Shown one piece after another: positions 12,286 through 23,571 of a stretch of 64,000 nt of DNA; within the stretch, counting starts at the first letter, position 1, and every line of letters begins with the position of its first letter. Made by a program: the position numbers and the translations under genes. A model generated the notes under the pieces. That model saw nothing but the letters and a program-made list of their open reading frames with translations. It was not told the origin of the DNA and did no database searches. This stretch comes from Dolomedes plantarius (taxonomy: Eukaryota > Arthropoda > Arachnida > Araneae > Dolomedidae). The stretch covers positions 62,001-126,000 of the forward strand of contig OU015494.1 of the NCBI GenBank assembly GCA_907164885.2. The letters run 5' to 3'.

Positions 12286-13208
12286 TGGGGGGGGGGGGAA
12301 AGAAGAATATTTATCTCTCTACATTCAAGTTCTGTGCGAACGAATTCCAAAAGCGTTTCTATGTTGTAAAGGGAAGAAAAATTTGGATTTTTGCGATTGA
12401 ATTCTAATGTCAAATCTTGGGGTAAAATTTTATACAACACCGGGATCAACATATAGCTATAAGTATTGGTTTGCACTTCCAGTGATTTCAAACTGCGTAC
12501 GTGCATTTCAGTATTGTCGTACAATTTTCTAAGTTTCGAGATGTCACTGGATTTGATAACCTGAGTAAAATTTAGTAATTTTGTCATATGTAAATTGATG
12601 GTTAACTCACGTCTCCCAAATCTGTTCTCTAGTAATTTAATGGCTTCGTCATAATTATCATCGGACACAGCAAACCCTTCTATTGCGTTCAATGCTGCTC
12701 CCCCTAGAAAGGAGCGTAAATAATTGAATTTTTCAATTTTGGATAGTGAATTGTTATTGTCAATCGATACTTTAAATGAACCAAAGAAATCTGTCCATTT
12801 CATGTAATCGCCATAATATTTCGGCATAACCAACTCTGGCAGACGAACTACTTTATTTTGTGGTTTCGCGTCTTCGGAATCGTTGTCGTTTACAGAAGCA
12901 GCTATATTTGGTTTACTATTTTTTAATCTTCTATTAATTTTAAATTTCCATAAAATAACTTTATCCTTATAATCTCCTACAGTGGAAAGTTCTGATTCGA
13001 GATCCTTAGTTTCAACAAGTGGTTCAATAGCGGCATCAATTTCTTTTAGTTCGTCATATTTATTTGTCAATAGTTCGAAGTTTTCTTCTAAGATCAATTC
13101 ATCCACAGTTTCCTTTCCAAATTCTGTTTCAGTGTTCTTTAAAACTTTGGAAACTGCAGATCTAACAATTTTCCGTTTTGCTTTCAATTTTGTAAGTTCG
13201 TCCGCCAT
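12264..13208 (-). pseudogene. BEL/Pao Gag (DUF1759-type)
   Basis: A 314-codon frame from the ATG at 13208. It contains the N-terminal coiled region rich in K/E and the conserved LPELVMPKYYGDYMKWTDFFGSF-like capsid core typical of BEL Gag proteins, which form the particle around the RNA. It terminates shortly after a run of 12 G on the plus strand (C on the coding strand, 12287-12298). Slipping the frame there leads straight into the zinc-knuckle part, so this run is the likely lesion. Confidence 0.88.
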
Positions 13209-13367
13209 AATTAATTAAATGATTGAAATGGTCTTACTCTGAGCAGTCTTCACACTTCAATGTGCTAATCCAAATGTAAAATTTCGATGATTTAGTCTAT
13301 TTTCACAAGATGAGTTGAAAGTCTAAATACTAGTAGTTCTAAATAAAATTCTTGTGGCGATGCACCA

Positions 13368-13619
13368 TGTAGCGAAATGTTCGAATTCAAGGGGTATCTA
13401 ACTAATCTAAAATCAATGGTTGCATCGATAGATGAAATGAATGATCTAACATGAGTTCTACAGACGACACTGAATTTATTTACAAATTTACAACACTTTA
13501 GGTCTACAAAATGCCACTAATCTAAGAGCCATGTTTACATGGCGGAGTCGCAGTTTCAACTGCCCAAAATTCTAAACACGGTGGGGGCGCTGCCATCGAC
13601 GTCAACACATTTCGTCACA
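13368..13619 (-). repeat. BEL/Pao 5' LTR
   Basis: 252 bp, nearly identical to 7246-7498. It is followed on the outer side by the target duplication GCTAT at 13620-13624. The candidate primer-binding site lies immediately inside (plus-strand 13350-13367). Confidence 0.93.
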
Positions 13620-13624
13620 GCTAT

Positions 13625-14025
13625 ATAAAGAAACATTGTGGGCCGTAAATCGAAAAACTGTCTTAATTAAAAAAGGCCGTATAGCGAGGTATACTTGTAA
13701 CGAAATTGCACTCTAATACATATTTGCCAAATACGAACATGTTTACAATTCACCGATTAATACAAATAGAAACAATACCCAACCAGAAAACTACACTAAA
13801 CTACACTACTCAAACTACACAAAAGCGACAACGCAGTAAAATTCTGACAAAGGCAAAATGTAGCAGTGCTGCCTAAAAAGAGAAGCTGAAACTAAACAGA
13901 ACGTCGTTATTGGCCGTATAACGAAAAATTGTGGGCCGCAAATCGAAAATGTGCCATAATTATAAAAGTCAGTTATAGCGAAATGCCGTATAAAGAGCGG
14001 CCGTATAGCGAAGTATAGATATATT
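13625..14025. repeat. Degenerate repeated block, Tigger-like terminus
   Basis: Two related segments, 13630-13692 and about 13905-14023, share ATTGTGGGCCG, AATCGAAAA and GGCCGTATAGCGA and each ends near GTATA. Reverse complemented, they read like the terminal and subterminal repeats of Tigger/pogo elements. A partial match also occurs near 6574, left of the BEL insertion, so BEL may have landed in such an element. No transposase is visible. Confidence 0.35.
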
Positions 14026-14147
14026 TGAGTTGATTTCCATTACCTTTTTCTAATTCTCTTGTTTTCACTTATGAATAACTTTTTTTTTTTTCAGGTAATT
14101 TTTTTAAACAAGTCATAGAATTATATTCTTTTTTTTTCTAATTCGAA

Positions 14148-14357
14148 GGCACTTTGTCGGATAGACATCCGCCTGTTGTTATTCACTGCAGTTTATGCTG
14201 GCCATTTTATTATGGGAGCAGAATATAGGCGGACCAGCATTTCTCCCTATGAAAGGACGACACGAACGTATGTATATTAGTGGCGCGACGCCGGGATTCG
14301 ATCCGAGCACCCTGAGCACCGAAAGCCAGCGGACTTACCACAAGGCTACCTCGGCCC
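14148..14357 (-). repeat. tRNA-derived SINE
   Basis: On the minus strand an A-box TAGCCTTGTGG (plus 14338-14350) and a B-box GGATCGAATCCC (plus 14293-14304) mark a tRNA-like head, followed by a body to about 14150. Its sequence is unlike the other SINEs in the window. The left limit is estimated. Confidence 0.6.
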
Positions 14358-14846
14358 CATATAATTATATCTACGTAAGTGTTCGATTGTAGCAAACTAT
14401 TTTTAATCACAAGTATGTTGCTTTAAACTGAAAATGCATGTTATACGACTCCCAGACAAAGGCTTTAGTTGCCTTTCGAAGAATAATGAAAGTTAAGCAA
14501 ATATTCTAATATATGTAAATTTTTTACGTAGACTATAAATATTTGTTCATACCATAGATGCGTAGTTTATAATTAAGCATTGAGATACATCTGCTAGAGA
14601 ACAAAATATTTATTAAATAATATTCGTAGATGTTTAAATTACAAAATTTAATTTTCGATCGTTAATTACTTAAATGGCAGTTCTGTGTAAATAAAATTAT
14701 TTCGTGGCATGTCGTTTTTTTTATTTTGCTGTCCCTTTTACTCGGTATTGTAATCTTAATTTTTCTAATATATTGATATTTTCAGTTTAAATGTGTGAAA
14801 GCTTACAATAGGCCGAAGAAGCATATTGCTGTGCAGTGTGAAATGT
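14358..14846. other. No recognisable feature
   Basis: AT-rich spacer between the SINE and the next transposon, with nothing I can name. Confidence 0.45.
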
Positions 14847-16648
14847 AGGGTAGGTTGGGGCAAAGGTTCGCACATACATTTTAAAATGACCGGGAAGAGT
14901 TTTAGGAAGAATAGGGTAGGCAATGCATTTCTCTACTTCCAGTCAGTTGTCTCGTAAAAAATGTTGGAGTTAAGACCCCCTTTTGCAGAGAAAATGAGGT
15001 AAGTTTATTTTCGTCTCTTTTAAAGTTATTTTTTGCAACTTTTGAGTGATTTTGAGCATCACTCAAACTCACGAACTGTTTTGGGCTTATTTTCGCATGT
15101 TAGGGTGGTAAATAACCTTTCAAATCCTACCTTAAGTTTTGGGTTAACTCAAATACAGTGGCGTCCATTCTGCAGAAACAGAACCAGCACGAAATGGGGT
15201 AAAGGTTTGCAGGAGTCATGGGGTAAAGGTTCGCAGTGCAAACCTTTGCCCCATCTGCAAACCTTTGCCGCTCTAACTATAAACATTTGTTTCATGTCCT
15301 CTTTTCATTAGGGATCCTTATTAACAACGTCTTTTATTATTAATGGGAATTCACACTTTTGTATTTTGAAAAAAAATTATGGTTTTTGATAAAAACTGCC
15401 TGTTTTTAATCAGAAAATTTTTTGTAAAATGCTTGAAAATCCATAAATTAAAAATAAAATAAATTAGTACAACACAAAAATGAAATAGCTCTGAACAAAG
15501 ACCTATTTTACAAGATAAAGGAATTAAATGTTGTTACAAGACATTATAAGCTTCGAAGGTCTGGTTAGGGAAAAAAAACTCTAAATGAGTAATTTCCAGA
15601 TTTGCAAGTCTTTGAAAGGCTCCTTGCGTCACAATTTTTGACGAAATTTTATAAAATTTATTACAAAGACTCCTCTTATACATTAAAATAAAGTTATGTA
15701 TCCATTTCAGGTTTAGACATCATTCAGATTATCAAAGTTTAACTTAAGCGTGGAAAAGTACAAAAATTTCACGAGAATTCAGAGTACAACATAAAAATAT
15801 TTCCTAAAAATTAATTATTCAACGAAAGCACAAATCAAAATATAATCCTGATCAAAATGTATAAGCAATCTAAATGCAAAATTAAGGATAAGGTTAAAAA
15901 TCGGATCGTAAGGAGCATTTTAAAAAACATAATAAAAATTTCAATTTTTTAAATATAAAAAATAAAATTTTAAATATTTATAAAATTTTATAAGGTGTTT
16001 GAAATAGTTTTACTTTAATGAATATTTATGCCCAATTTCATATCTCTGAGGTAAAAATTTCAAAAATTGCTTTGTAATGTCCCCCATCCCCTTAATTTGC
16101 TTAATTTTTACGGGTTTTAAAAGAATGAGTAAAGCCTAAGATATGATATAACGATAGTGTTAATAGTTGATATTTTAATTGGAAGTTCTTTAGTTTAAGA
16201 AAAAAATTATTGAGATTAACCCCTTTTCATTTTGTGAATTTCATTGTTAGATTCAACTTTCTGTGTTAATAGTTGATATTTCATTTTGAAGTTATTTAGT
16301 TTAAGAAAAAATTTATTGAGATTAACCTGTTCAATTTCTGATTTTCTATATATGTAACACCTTTAAAAAGATTACAAAATGTGGAATAAAATTATTTAGA
16401 CAACTCTTTTTATGATTTTTGATGCCTATTCAGTAAGAAACCACCGAGTGGGGTAAAGGTTTGCAGTGCGAACCTTTGCTTCACCGATTGGGGCAAAGGT
16501 CCGCAAACAGGCCTTTTGGTAAAATTAAAAATTCGGTGACTAAATATTTCGGTAAAAAATTCATTATTTTATAGAAGGTAGAGGGGATACCCAACTACAA
16601 TACAAGTGAATTTTTGGGGCGATAGGATCTAACGGGGGCAACCTACCC
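14847..16648. mobile_element. Non-autonomous TA-inserting transposon with internal motif array
   Basis: The ends are GGGTAGGTTGGGGC on the left and its partial inverse (GGGTAGGTTGCCCC when reverse complemented) on the right, flanked by TA at 14845-14846 and 16649-16650. The 1802-bp body has no transposase frame. It carries eight copies of a motif near GGGGYAAAGGTTYGCA: 14857, 15196, 15220, 15237, 15256, 16450, 16467 and 16490, in both orientations. The G-rich start and TA target resemble the pogo-type element at 52980, but I cannot prove kinship. The motifs may be transposase binding sites. Confidence 0.7.
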
Positions 16649-16650
16649 TA

Positions 16651-17171
16651 AATTTATCCACCTTTTCTAGCGACTCATTATTATGTATCGCCGTTTCAAA
16701 ACTGTTCCAAAAGATTAGCCATTGGCTAACTTCTCCAAAACATTTCGCAATAGTTAGTCTTGGGAGTTGAATGCGCACCTTTTCCGCTGCTGCTTCGTTT
16801 ATTTTTATTCAAGATAATCGAGGTTGTGAGTTTGAACTTTCGATTTTCTTACTGACTGTAGATAGTTTCATTTGATTAATTTTCCTTTTAGCTCGAAATT
16901 TAGCAATAACTACCTTTTCTTTATACTCTTCTGATTTTTGAAATTCCACTTGAAACTCATCATCTTTAAAAAACGGTTCCAGTTCATTATCTACGCAACT
17001 TAAAGAATCGAATTTATTTGTTAATGTTTCGATTAATTCTTCTAAATTAATGACATCTATATCTTCTGATTTCGAAAGTTCGTTATCTAATTTAATCAGT
17101 AAATTAGTAACACCTGTTCTTAATAATGTTCGTTTTTTCTTTAACAATTTAATTTTCTCATCTGACGACAT
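16651..17171 (-). pseudogene. BEL/Pao Gag N-terminal fragment (second element)
   Basis: The ATG is at 17171. Residues 1-120 form a K/E-rich N-terminus with the same layout as the Gag at 12264-13208 (KKKRTLLRTGVTNLL, then a TNKFDSL motif). An in-frame stop at 16809 is followed in the same frame by the Gag core (LPRLTIAK, then SQWLIFWNSFETAI). Coding similarity ends exactly where the 14847-16648 transposon begins. The rest of Gag and all of Pol are missing on the far side. Confidence 0.8.
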
Positions 17172-17233
17172 TTTTTCAATTAAACAGTTCTACTAATACA
17201 CAATCCTTATAAGAAAAACTAATCATTCTTCAC

Positions 17234-17251
17234 GTCCCGGCAGGGATGCCA
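17234..17251 (-). other. Primer-binding site of second BEL element
   Basis: On the minus strand it reads TGGCATCCCTGCCGGGAC, starting with the TGG that pairs with a tRNA CCA end. It lies between the Gag start and the putative LTR. The cognate tRNA is not identified. Confidence 0.6.
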
Positions 17252-17561
17252 TGTAAAATAAAATTTCACCATCTCAATAATCTCACATTTCAAAATCTCA
17301 GTAATTTGCATTAAAGGTAAAGGAATCACCTTACCTGCTTTCTTGGGTGATATTTTTCTTGTATATCCGGGGTGAAGCTGGCTTAGTCCTCTTTCGGTTT
17401 AGCTGTAAAAAGGATTGCTACTCCATTTAAATAAAATTATGGGAAGAGTTCCGTATCTTGAGCCGCTTGGCGCTATTTGGTAAGGTTTCTGATTTTTCAG
17501 CGCTTGGCGGAAAACTCAGATTATTGCAACCTATCTAAGCGACGCCATCTTTTCGGTGTCA
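17252..17561 (-). repeat. Probable 5' LTR of second BEL element
   Basis: It directly abuts the primer site and has TG...CA ends (plus strand TGTAAAAT to GGTGTCA), about 310 bp. The inner border is set by the primer site. The outer border is inferred from end symmetry because no second LTR copy is in the window. Confidence 0.5.
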
Positions 17562-17609
17562 CTTAGGCTTAAAAACAAAACAAATAGAAACAAAATAAAT
17601 TTTATAACT

Positions 17610-17648
<39 letters not shown>

Positions 17649-18849
17649 CCTATATATTTAAATACCCAATAAGGGTGGGTGGGACTGAGACTTCGTCAAG
17701 AAAGGTCACATGAAATGAGCTCCTGTTTATGGACATTTCTATGAGAATCTACCGGGAAAATGTTACACATTTTCGGCATTTGTTATTCAGCTTTTACGGC
17801 AAGATTTTCTCTCTCTCTATATATATATATTTCTCCATTTAAATAATCCCGAGTGAATCCCTGAATGGTATTTTAGAATTTTCAAAAAAAGTATTATCCA
17901 CAGGATTTACGGAGCCACAGCAAGTATGTGGATTAGATTTTGAAAAATGCCGCGAACAACAAACCCATCTCCATCCCAATTTAACATTAGCCGCACGATT
18001 TTTTTCATTTCAGACCCACATTTCGGACAAGAAGGAGAGCAAGAGTCATTAGGGAGTAAACCCACATCAATTTCAAAAGCAATTGCGGCCTCATCTGAAA
18101 TTATTATAGACATCCATGTAAAAATTGAAAAATTGCATATCTCAAAAAAAAAAAAACCAAACAAACAAAGAAAAAAATAGAAATTGGCAGAAGCACAAAG
18201 ACTTACGTTCAGTGAAATTCCTACAGTCAAAATGTCCGTTCAATAGTAAAACTATAGAAATGTTAGCATTTGAAATTACCAAGTGATTAAAATTAAATTG
18301 CTTGGCCTTTAGATATTGTTTCCAACAAGCGCGTTCTTTAATTCCGTTTGAAATTACTAAGTGATTAAAATTAAAGTCATTACAGATATACCACGTGATC
18401 TCTACGTAGAGACACAGCAAACAAACATCTCAACAAACACGAATAAGAAACCACCATAAAAACATCGTAACACAAACGAATGATAATATACCATATTGAA
18501 ATATTTATCGCCCAAAAAAAATCGCCAAATTTCCCGGCACAGGATACGGAACTCTTCCCAAAATTATCATTAAAATTCGAGGCCAGTCTTGGAAGCATGA
18601 ACACCTTCTGATAATAACAAAACTTTAATAAGAAAATTATAAAAAATAACACAAGTATAAAGAGGATGAACTACTGAAAACAGCCTCTACTATCCGTTAC
18701 TATCCGTTACATCGTGACGACTGTTTTTCCTTTTCCAAAAACATCTCGCTAGTTCTTCGTTAGTTACTGTTACAGTTAAAGTCAAAGAATAAGTTCGCTT
18801 TCGGGTTTTGCAACACCTTGTATGATAGATACTGGTAGCTCCTTGTCTA
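17562..18849. other. AT-rich spacer with microsatellite and short repeats
   Basis: It contains a TA dinucleotide run at 17613-17646. A 29-base direct repeat (TTGAAATTAC then AAGTGATTAAAATTAAA) occurs at 18269-18298 and 18348-18376. Near 18540-18570 the strand complement of GGGAAGAGTTCCGTATC recurs from the LTR at 17440-17460. No gene is recognised. A 62-codon antisense frame at 18690-18878 has no familiar motif. Confidence 0.45.
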
Positions 18850-18859
18850 TCATCCCCTA

Positions 18860-19334
18860 GATTTTGACAACCCAACATAGACTAAAAACACAGACGTCTG
18901 AAAGACTTTTAGTCAAACAAGCAAAAGGCCTTCTCCAATTAAAGAGATCATGTTTAATTAACTTATGCATTGGAAATGTTACTAAATAGGTAAAAATGTA
19001 CTTTATAGACAATGATTTACCTTATATAATCCTGGGATTACCAGAATGTGGACAATTTCAAATAAACATTGATTGCAATTCTATGCAAATTTATCAAAAT
19101 GGACTAATAATTCCAAGTAATAACATGTTTATGTGTACACCAATGTCATTTCATATTAATAATAATGAGTCCAAATATGTAAATCTTAAACCAAATGTAA
19201 ATCAAAATGTAAATAATGTAGGTACTGAATTGATTGCCATTCCTCTGACCTCTGAAAACAATTCTGAAAATTTCCAGACTGTCAATAGAGAGAATGGTGA
19301 ACTCAATTCTTCACTGTATAAATACTCGCATATA
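18860..19334 (+). pseudogene. gypsy-A protease tail and linker
   Basis: The open part from 18996 includes FIDNDLPYIILGLPECG, the C-terminal half of a retropepsin (the ILG motif after the active site), followed by an Asn/Ser-rich linker. In the same frame, coding-like sequence continues upstream to about 18860 but is cut by a TAG at 18987-18989. The frame stops in the first codons of the inserted Tigger-like element. The same frame resumes after it at 21044 with FSKDKYDIG. Confidence 0.7.
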
Positions 19335-19643
19335 CAGTAACCACCGCTTATAGTGATCAGTGGTTATAAGAATCAACCGTTTATAAGAATCAATATCGCA
19401 AAAACAAAAACAAATGTATTATTTCCATGTTAAAATTTCCGCTTTAAAGAATCAATCCACCGGTTATAAGAATCAGTTTGCAATCTTCGCCAAGTGGCAT
19501 TTTTCCAAAAAATGCCACTTGAACTCTCAAAAGGTACGAAATTCTTTCTTAAGTTTTTGAAAAGAAAGATTGATAAAACTTTGGGGTGGAAAACAGTCGT
19601 AAAATACATTCCTTTAGACATAACATAAGAGTTTATCCTTATA

Positions 19644-20486
19644 GCGCATACAGATTGGTACAGAGTTCTCTGCATCTGCCAGTGATTTATGTCTCTCTGT
19701 ACTCTCTACTATGCGTGGATCGCCTCCTCTGGCGGTCGATCAAAGAAAGAGTGAGGGGTCAGTGGGTCAAATGGTGTCGAGCGGGGTCGAGGGACACACC
19801 ACATCAAAGAAATCTTGCGCGCGGGAATGGGGGTGGTTCTAAATACCGTGTCTAATGTTACCGTGACTAATGTGATGACAGGAGTAAGGGAGAGAACTCT
19901 GTACCAATGTATATGCACCATTATACGCTTTTGCTAAACACTGTCTTATTAGCTTTACCCAGGGGCATCTAACCCGTCCGGGTCCGATTTCGCTTTTCTC
20001 CAGACAGGCACTCCTTTTTTCCCACCACTTACTTCCTGGTTGCGGATTTCTGGAAAACACATAAATCTTCCGCGAAGTGTCCACCATCACTTACGCAAAC
20101 GGGACAGTGGATTCAGCACTTCTAACCGTGATAGCGCATACAGATTGGTACAGAGTTCTCTGCATCTGCCAGTGATTAATGTTCTTTCTGTACTCTGTAT
20201 ATGCGCTGATCTCCTCCTCTGGCGGTCCGTATGCATAGCATCAAAGGAGAACCCCAGGTCCCGGGGGTCAAATGGTGACAGTGGGGGCGGGGGACACTAG
20301 ATCAAGAAACACGAGAGACTTTGGCGGCTTGAAAGGGGGGGGTTCTAAATGGGGGAATATCTGGAAGACACGTGTTCATTAGAATGGGGGGGGTTCTAAA
20401 TACCGTGTCTAATGTTACCGTGACTAATGTGATGACAGGAGTCGGGGATCTGCAGGCAGAGAACTCTGTACCAATCTGTATGCACC
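19644..20486. repeat. Two related long-hairpin units inside the Tigger-like element
   Basis: Unit 1 (19644-19920) and unit 2 (20134-20486) both open with GCGCATACAGATTGGTACAG and close with its inverse. In unit 2 the 28-base arms 20136-20163 and 20456-20483 are perfectly complementary. Their interiors share GTGTCTAATGTTACCGTGAC. They look like direct copies of a MITE-like palindromic unit. No target duplication could be defined. Confidence 0.6.
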
Positions 20487-20643
20487 ATGAAACGTAAACG
20501 GATCCATTTTGCTGAATCAGATGAACCAGATGCTGAATGAAACGTTTCACGGTTTGATTCTAGCATACGTCGCTAGTATTCACTTTAGTTTTCTAACAAA
20601 ATTGCCAGTTAGTGTTAGAACTTTTTGATAGTCGAATTCAAAT

Positions 20644-20745
20644 ATGATAAAAACAAGGAAAACTCTTAGTTTTTCTGAAAAACAGAACTTGTTAATTAGA
20701 TATGATGCTCTTCCAAAGTAGTCAAAGAGAAGCTGCCTCTTGTTG
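20644..20745 (+). pseudogene. Tigger transposase N-terminal remnant
   Basis: A short stretch of about 25 codons from an ATG at 20644 resembles the CENP-B N-terminal DNA-binding domain of Tigger transposases. A TAG follows the LPK motif. A 2-base deletion then hides the SKREAAS-like helix in the next frame. No DDE domain is present downstream. Confidence 0.6.
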
Positions 20746-21043
20746 ATTTTATAATCATGTGTTGTTACTTATAGGTCTAGAAATTGAGTTATAGTATTTG
20801 TTTAGAAATTGAGTATTTTTAAAATTATAAAAAATAATTTTAATAAATGATAAATAACGTAAATTAAAGAGTATTTAATGGTAAGTTATGTATATATGTG
20901 CCTGTGTGTTTATATATATGTACAAGTATTTATTTGTGTATGTGTGCCTGTCCAAAGGGAAGTTTCGGTTATAAGAATCAACCGCTTATAAGAATCAAAA
21001 ACAGTAATAACAAACGTGATTCTTATAAGCGGAAATCACTGTA

Positions 21044-21913
21044 TTCTCTAAGGACAAGTATGATATAGGGTTAATTAGGGTGGAACCACAGCGTGTTAGA
21101 CTTACGTCTGAGCTTCCTGTGTCCTTAAGACCTTATCGTACTTCTCCTAAAGAAGTAGAGGAAATAAAAAGCCAGATTGAGAAATTGTTACAAGCAGGTA
21201 TTATAAGATAAAGTAGTAGCTCATACTCGTTTCCCGTCACTTTGGCTTTTAAGCGTGATGAAGGCAAGCGTACAAGATTATGTATAGATTTTAGAAAATT
21301 AAATGCAATTACCAAAACAGATGCTGAGCCTTTACCCCGAACAGATTGCCTATTAGACAAATTAAGCCAAGCTAAAATATTTTCAACACTAGATTTAACT
21401 TCAGGCTACTGGCATATTCCAATTCACCCGCAGGATATTGAAAAACTTGCCTTTTCAACAAGTTTCGGATTATTTGAATGGCTTCGTCTACCTTTTGGCT
21501 TAAAAAATGCCCCAGGAATCTTTAACAGAACCATTCGTAGAATTTTGGCTAAATATAAGATTAACTTTGCTTATAACTATTTCGATGATATTATTATTTT
21601 TTCTTCTTCTGAAGAGGAGCATTGGCAACACTTACAACAAATTTTTGAAATCTGTAAGAAAGAAAACATTAAACTTAAATTATCTAAATGTGTGTTCGCC
21701 AAAGACAAAATTAATTTTCTTGGTTATGAAGTTCAACACGGAAACATTACTCCAAATAATGCCAACTTTGATAGTATTCAGAAGTTACAACCTCCTAAGA
21801 AGATAAAGGAGTTGCAACGTTTCTTAGGATCTACCAATGTATATAATAAGTTTATCCCTAAGTATGCTCAAATTCGGTATCCATTAAATAGACTTTTGAA
21901 AAAAAAATGTTAA
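21044..21913 (+). pseudogene. gypsy-A reverse transcriptase
   Basis: Starts with the RT approach region (RPYRTSPKEVEEI) and continues through CIDFRKLNAIT, DLTSGYWHI, FGLKNAPGIF and the catalytic YFDD at 21578-21589. In-frame TAA at 21209-21211. A frameshift in an A-run near 21900-21910 separates it from RNase H. These are standard Ty3/gypsy RT motifs in the correct order. The gene cannot make full-length protein. Confidence 0.9.
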
Positions 21914-22330
21914 GTGGAATTGGACAGAAGAATGCCAGAGTGCATTCGAAAAATTAAAACATGTGTTAATTTCTAAACCTGTTCTTCAATTATATGATCC
22001 TAAATTACCATGTCATGTATATGTTGATGCCTCAAAAAATGCAGTTGGAGCTGTGTTGAAACAGCCTGATGCCTGTAATATATTACATCCTGTTGCATAT
22101 CATTCAAGGACTTTACGTAATTATGAACAAAATTATGCTATGACGGAATTGGAATGTTTGTCGATTGTGGATGCTTTAGACAAATTCTACTATTATCTCC
22201 ATAGCCAAAAATTTGTCATACATACTGACCTTGCGGCTCTTGTTTGGCTCAAAAAATGTAAAAAATCTAAGAGGTCGGTTATTCCGCTGGTCCTTGAAAC
22301 TCAGTATGTTTGATTATGAAATCAAATACC
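21914..22330 (+). pseudogene. gypsy-A RNase H
   Basis: From about 21914 the frame reads WNWTEECQSAFEKLK, then HVYVDASKNAVGAVL (first catalytic Asp), MTELECLSIVDAL (Glu) and IHTDLAALVWL (Asp), typical Ty3/gypsy RNase H. It is broken from the next part by a frameshift near 22290-22310. Confidence 0.87.
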
Positions 22331-23571
22331 AAAAAGACTCCACAAATGTCGAAGCTGATATGCTCTCAAGGCATCCTGTTTCCCAACATCTTCAACATAC
22401 TGTACATTTATTAGACCTGGATGAAATTAAAACACAACAGAAAAATTACAACCTTCATGATCCAAATTATCAAGAGATAAATGATGTAATCATATTAAAA
22501 AGAAAAAATCTACATAAAATTGTTGTTCCTATGTCACTACGTTTAAAATTGTTGCAAAAGTGTCACGATCAATTTGGTCATCCTGGTGTACAAAAAACGC
22601 TCAACTTGATTACCCCTCAGTATTATGGGCCTCATATAACTGAGGATATTGCAAAGTTTGTCAAACACTGTGCAACATGCCAATTTAACAAGAAATCAAA
22701 ATTGAAAAAATTTGGACTTATGCAAATTGTACCTCCAACAGATAAACCTTTTGAATGTATTTCTGTTGATACTGTCGGTGGCTTTAACTACTATAATTCT
22801 ACAAAAAAATATCTCCACATTGCCATAGACCATGCAACAAGATATGTGTGGGCATTTCCCTCTAAAAGTGTCCCCACAGAAACGTATGCCAACTGCCTTA
22901 AGCAAATATTCCAAGTTCAGGTACCAGAAAAAATTCTAACGGATAGGAATGCAGCCTTTACTTCATCACGATTCAGGAGACTCCTTCAAAATTATAATGT
23001 GAAACATCTTTTGACTTCAGCACATCATCCTCAGACCAACTGTAAAGTGGAGCGAGTGAATCAATCAATAGTAAGTAGGCTAAAATGTAAAGTCAATTCT
23101 TCGTCCACTAAAGTTCCTTGGACACGTTTGTTCGAACAAGTCATTACCGAATATAACAATAGTCCCCATTCAGTTACAAAATTTACCCCTGCATACTTAA
23201 TGTTTGGCAAGCAGCCTTATGACTCCCCTATAAATCAAACTAATTACCCTCCAGTGGATGAAGCTCGAAAACTAGCAAAACAAAGGACAATAGATTATCA
23301 TAATAAAAACAAAATTAGGTATGATGCTCGCTTTGTACCCTCTAAATTTAAACCTGGCGATGCTGTAATCTTAGAAGAATTTTCATATCCAAATACCCGT
23401 AAACTTTCAGTCCCTTATTCTGGCCGGTTACAAAATTTTAAAACAGTGTTCTGAAGTGACTTATGAAATAGATAAGCCAAATCAATTTAATAACAGGTCT
23501 ACTGAAATTGTACATGCATCCAAGTTGAGATATTACAATCCACCTGCCGAATTTAAATTATACCATGAATG
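22300..23571 (+). pseudogene. gypsy-A integrase and C-terminus
   Basis: Begins with the end of RNase H (DSTNVEADMLSRHP). It has an HHCC domain (CHDQFGHPG, CATCQF) and the DDE core: Asp in SVDTVGGF, Asp in TDRNAAF and Glu in VERVNQS. The C-terminal region has FKPGDAVIL. A frameshift near 23430-23450 separates the last 40 codons, which continue in another frame to a stop at 23569-23571. Integrase lies after RT here, the usual Ty3/gypsy order, in contrast to the element at 26158. Confidence 0.9.

Larger units (their letters stand above)
7246..13619 (-). mobile_element. BEL/Pao LTR retrotransposon, full length but mutated
   Basis: A 6374-bp element on the minus strand with two LTRs of 253 and 252 bp, ends TGTGACG...CGTTACA read on the coding strand, and a perfect 5-bp target duplication GCTAT at 7241-7245 and 13620-13624. 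A candidate primer site TGGTGCATCGCC lies directly inside the 5' LTR and would fit a glycine tRNA (inference). A purine tract of about AGGTGGGGAG abuts the 3' LTR. Gag, protease, RT, RNase H and integrase follow in canonical order but are broken by three or four frameshifts and two in-frame stops, so the copy is dead. Confidence 0.94.
19335..21041 (+). mobile_element. Tigger/pogo-like transposon inserted in gypsy-A pol
   Basis: The ends are CAGTAACCACCGCTTATA and, inverted, CAGTGATTTCCGCTTATA, flanked by TA at 19333-19334 and 21042-21043. Subterminal GGTTATAAGAATCAA motifs repeat. At 20644-20745 it encodes a CENP-B-type helix-turn-helix start (RKTLSFSEKQNLLIRYDALP) with a stop and a 2-base loss, so the family is Tigger/pogo. 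The rest of the transposase is gone. Two hairpin-ended units of about 280-350 bp fill the middle. The same terminal sequence recurs inverted at 40978-41074. Confidence 0.85.

Noticed and set aside
18690..18878. Minus-strand 62-codon gene
   Set aside because: No recognisable domain or start context. It overlaps decayed plus-strand gypsy sequence.
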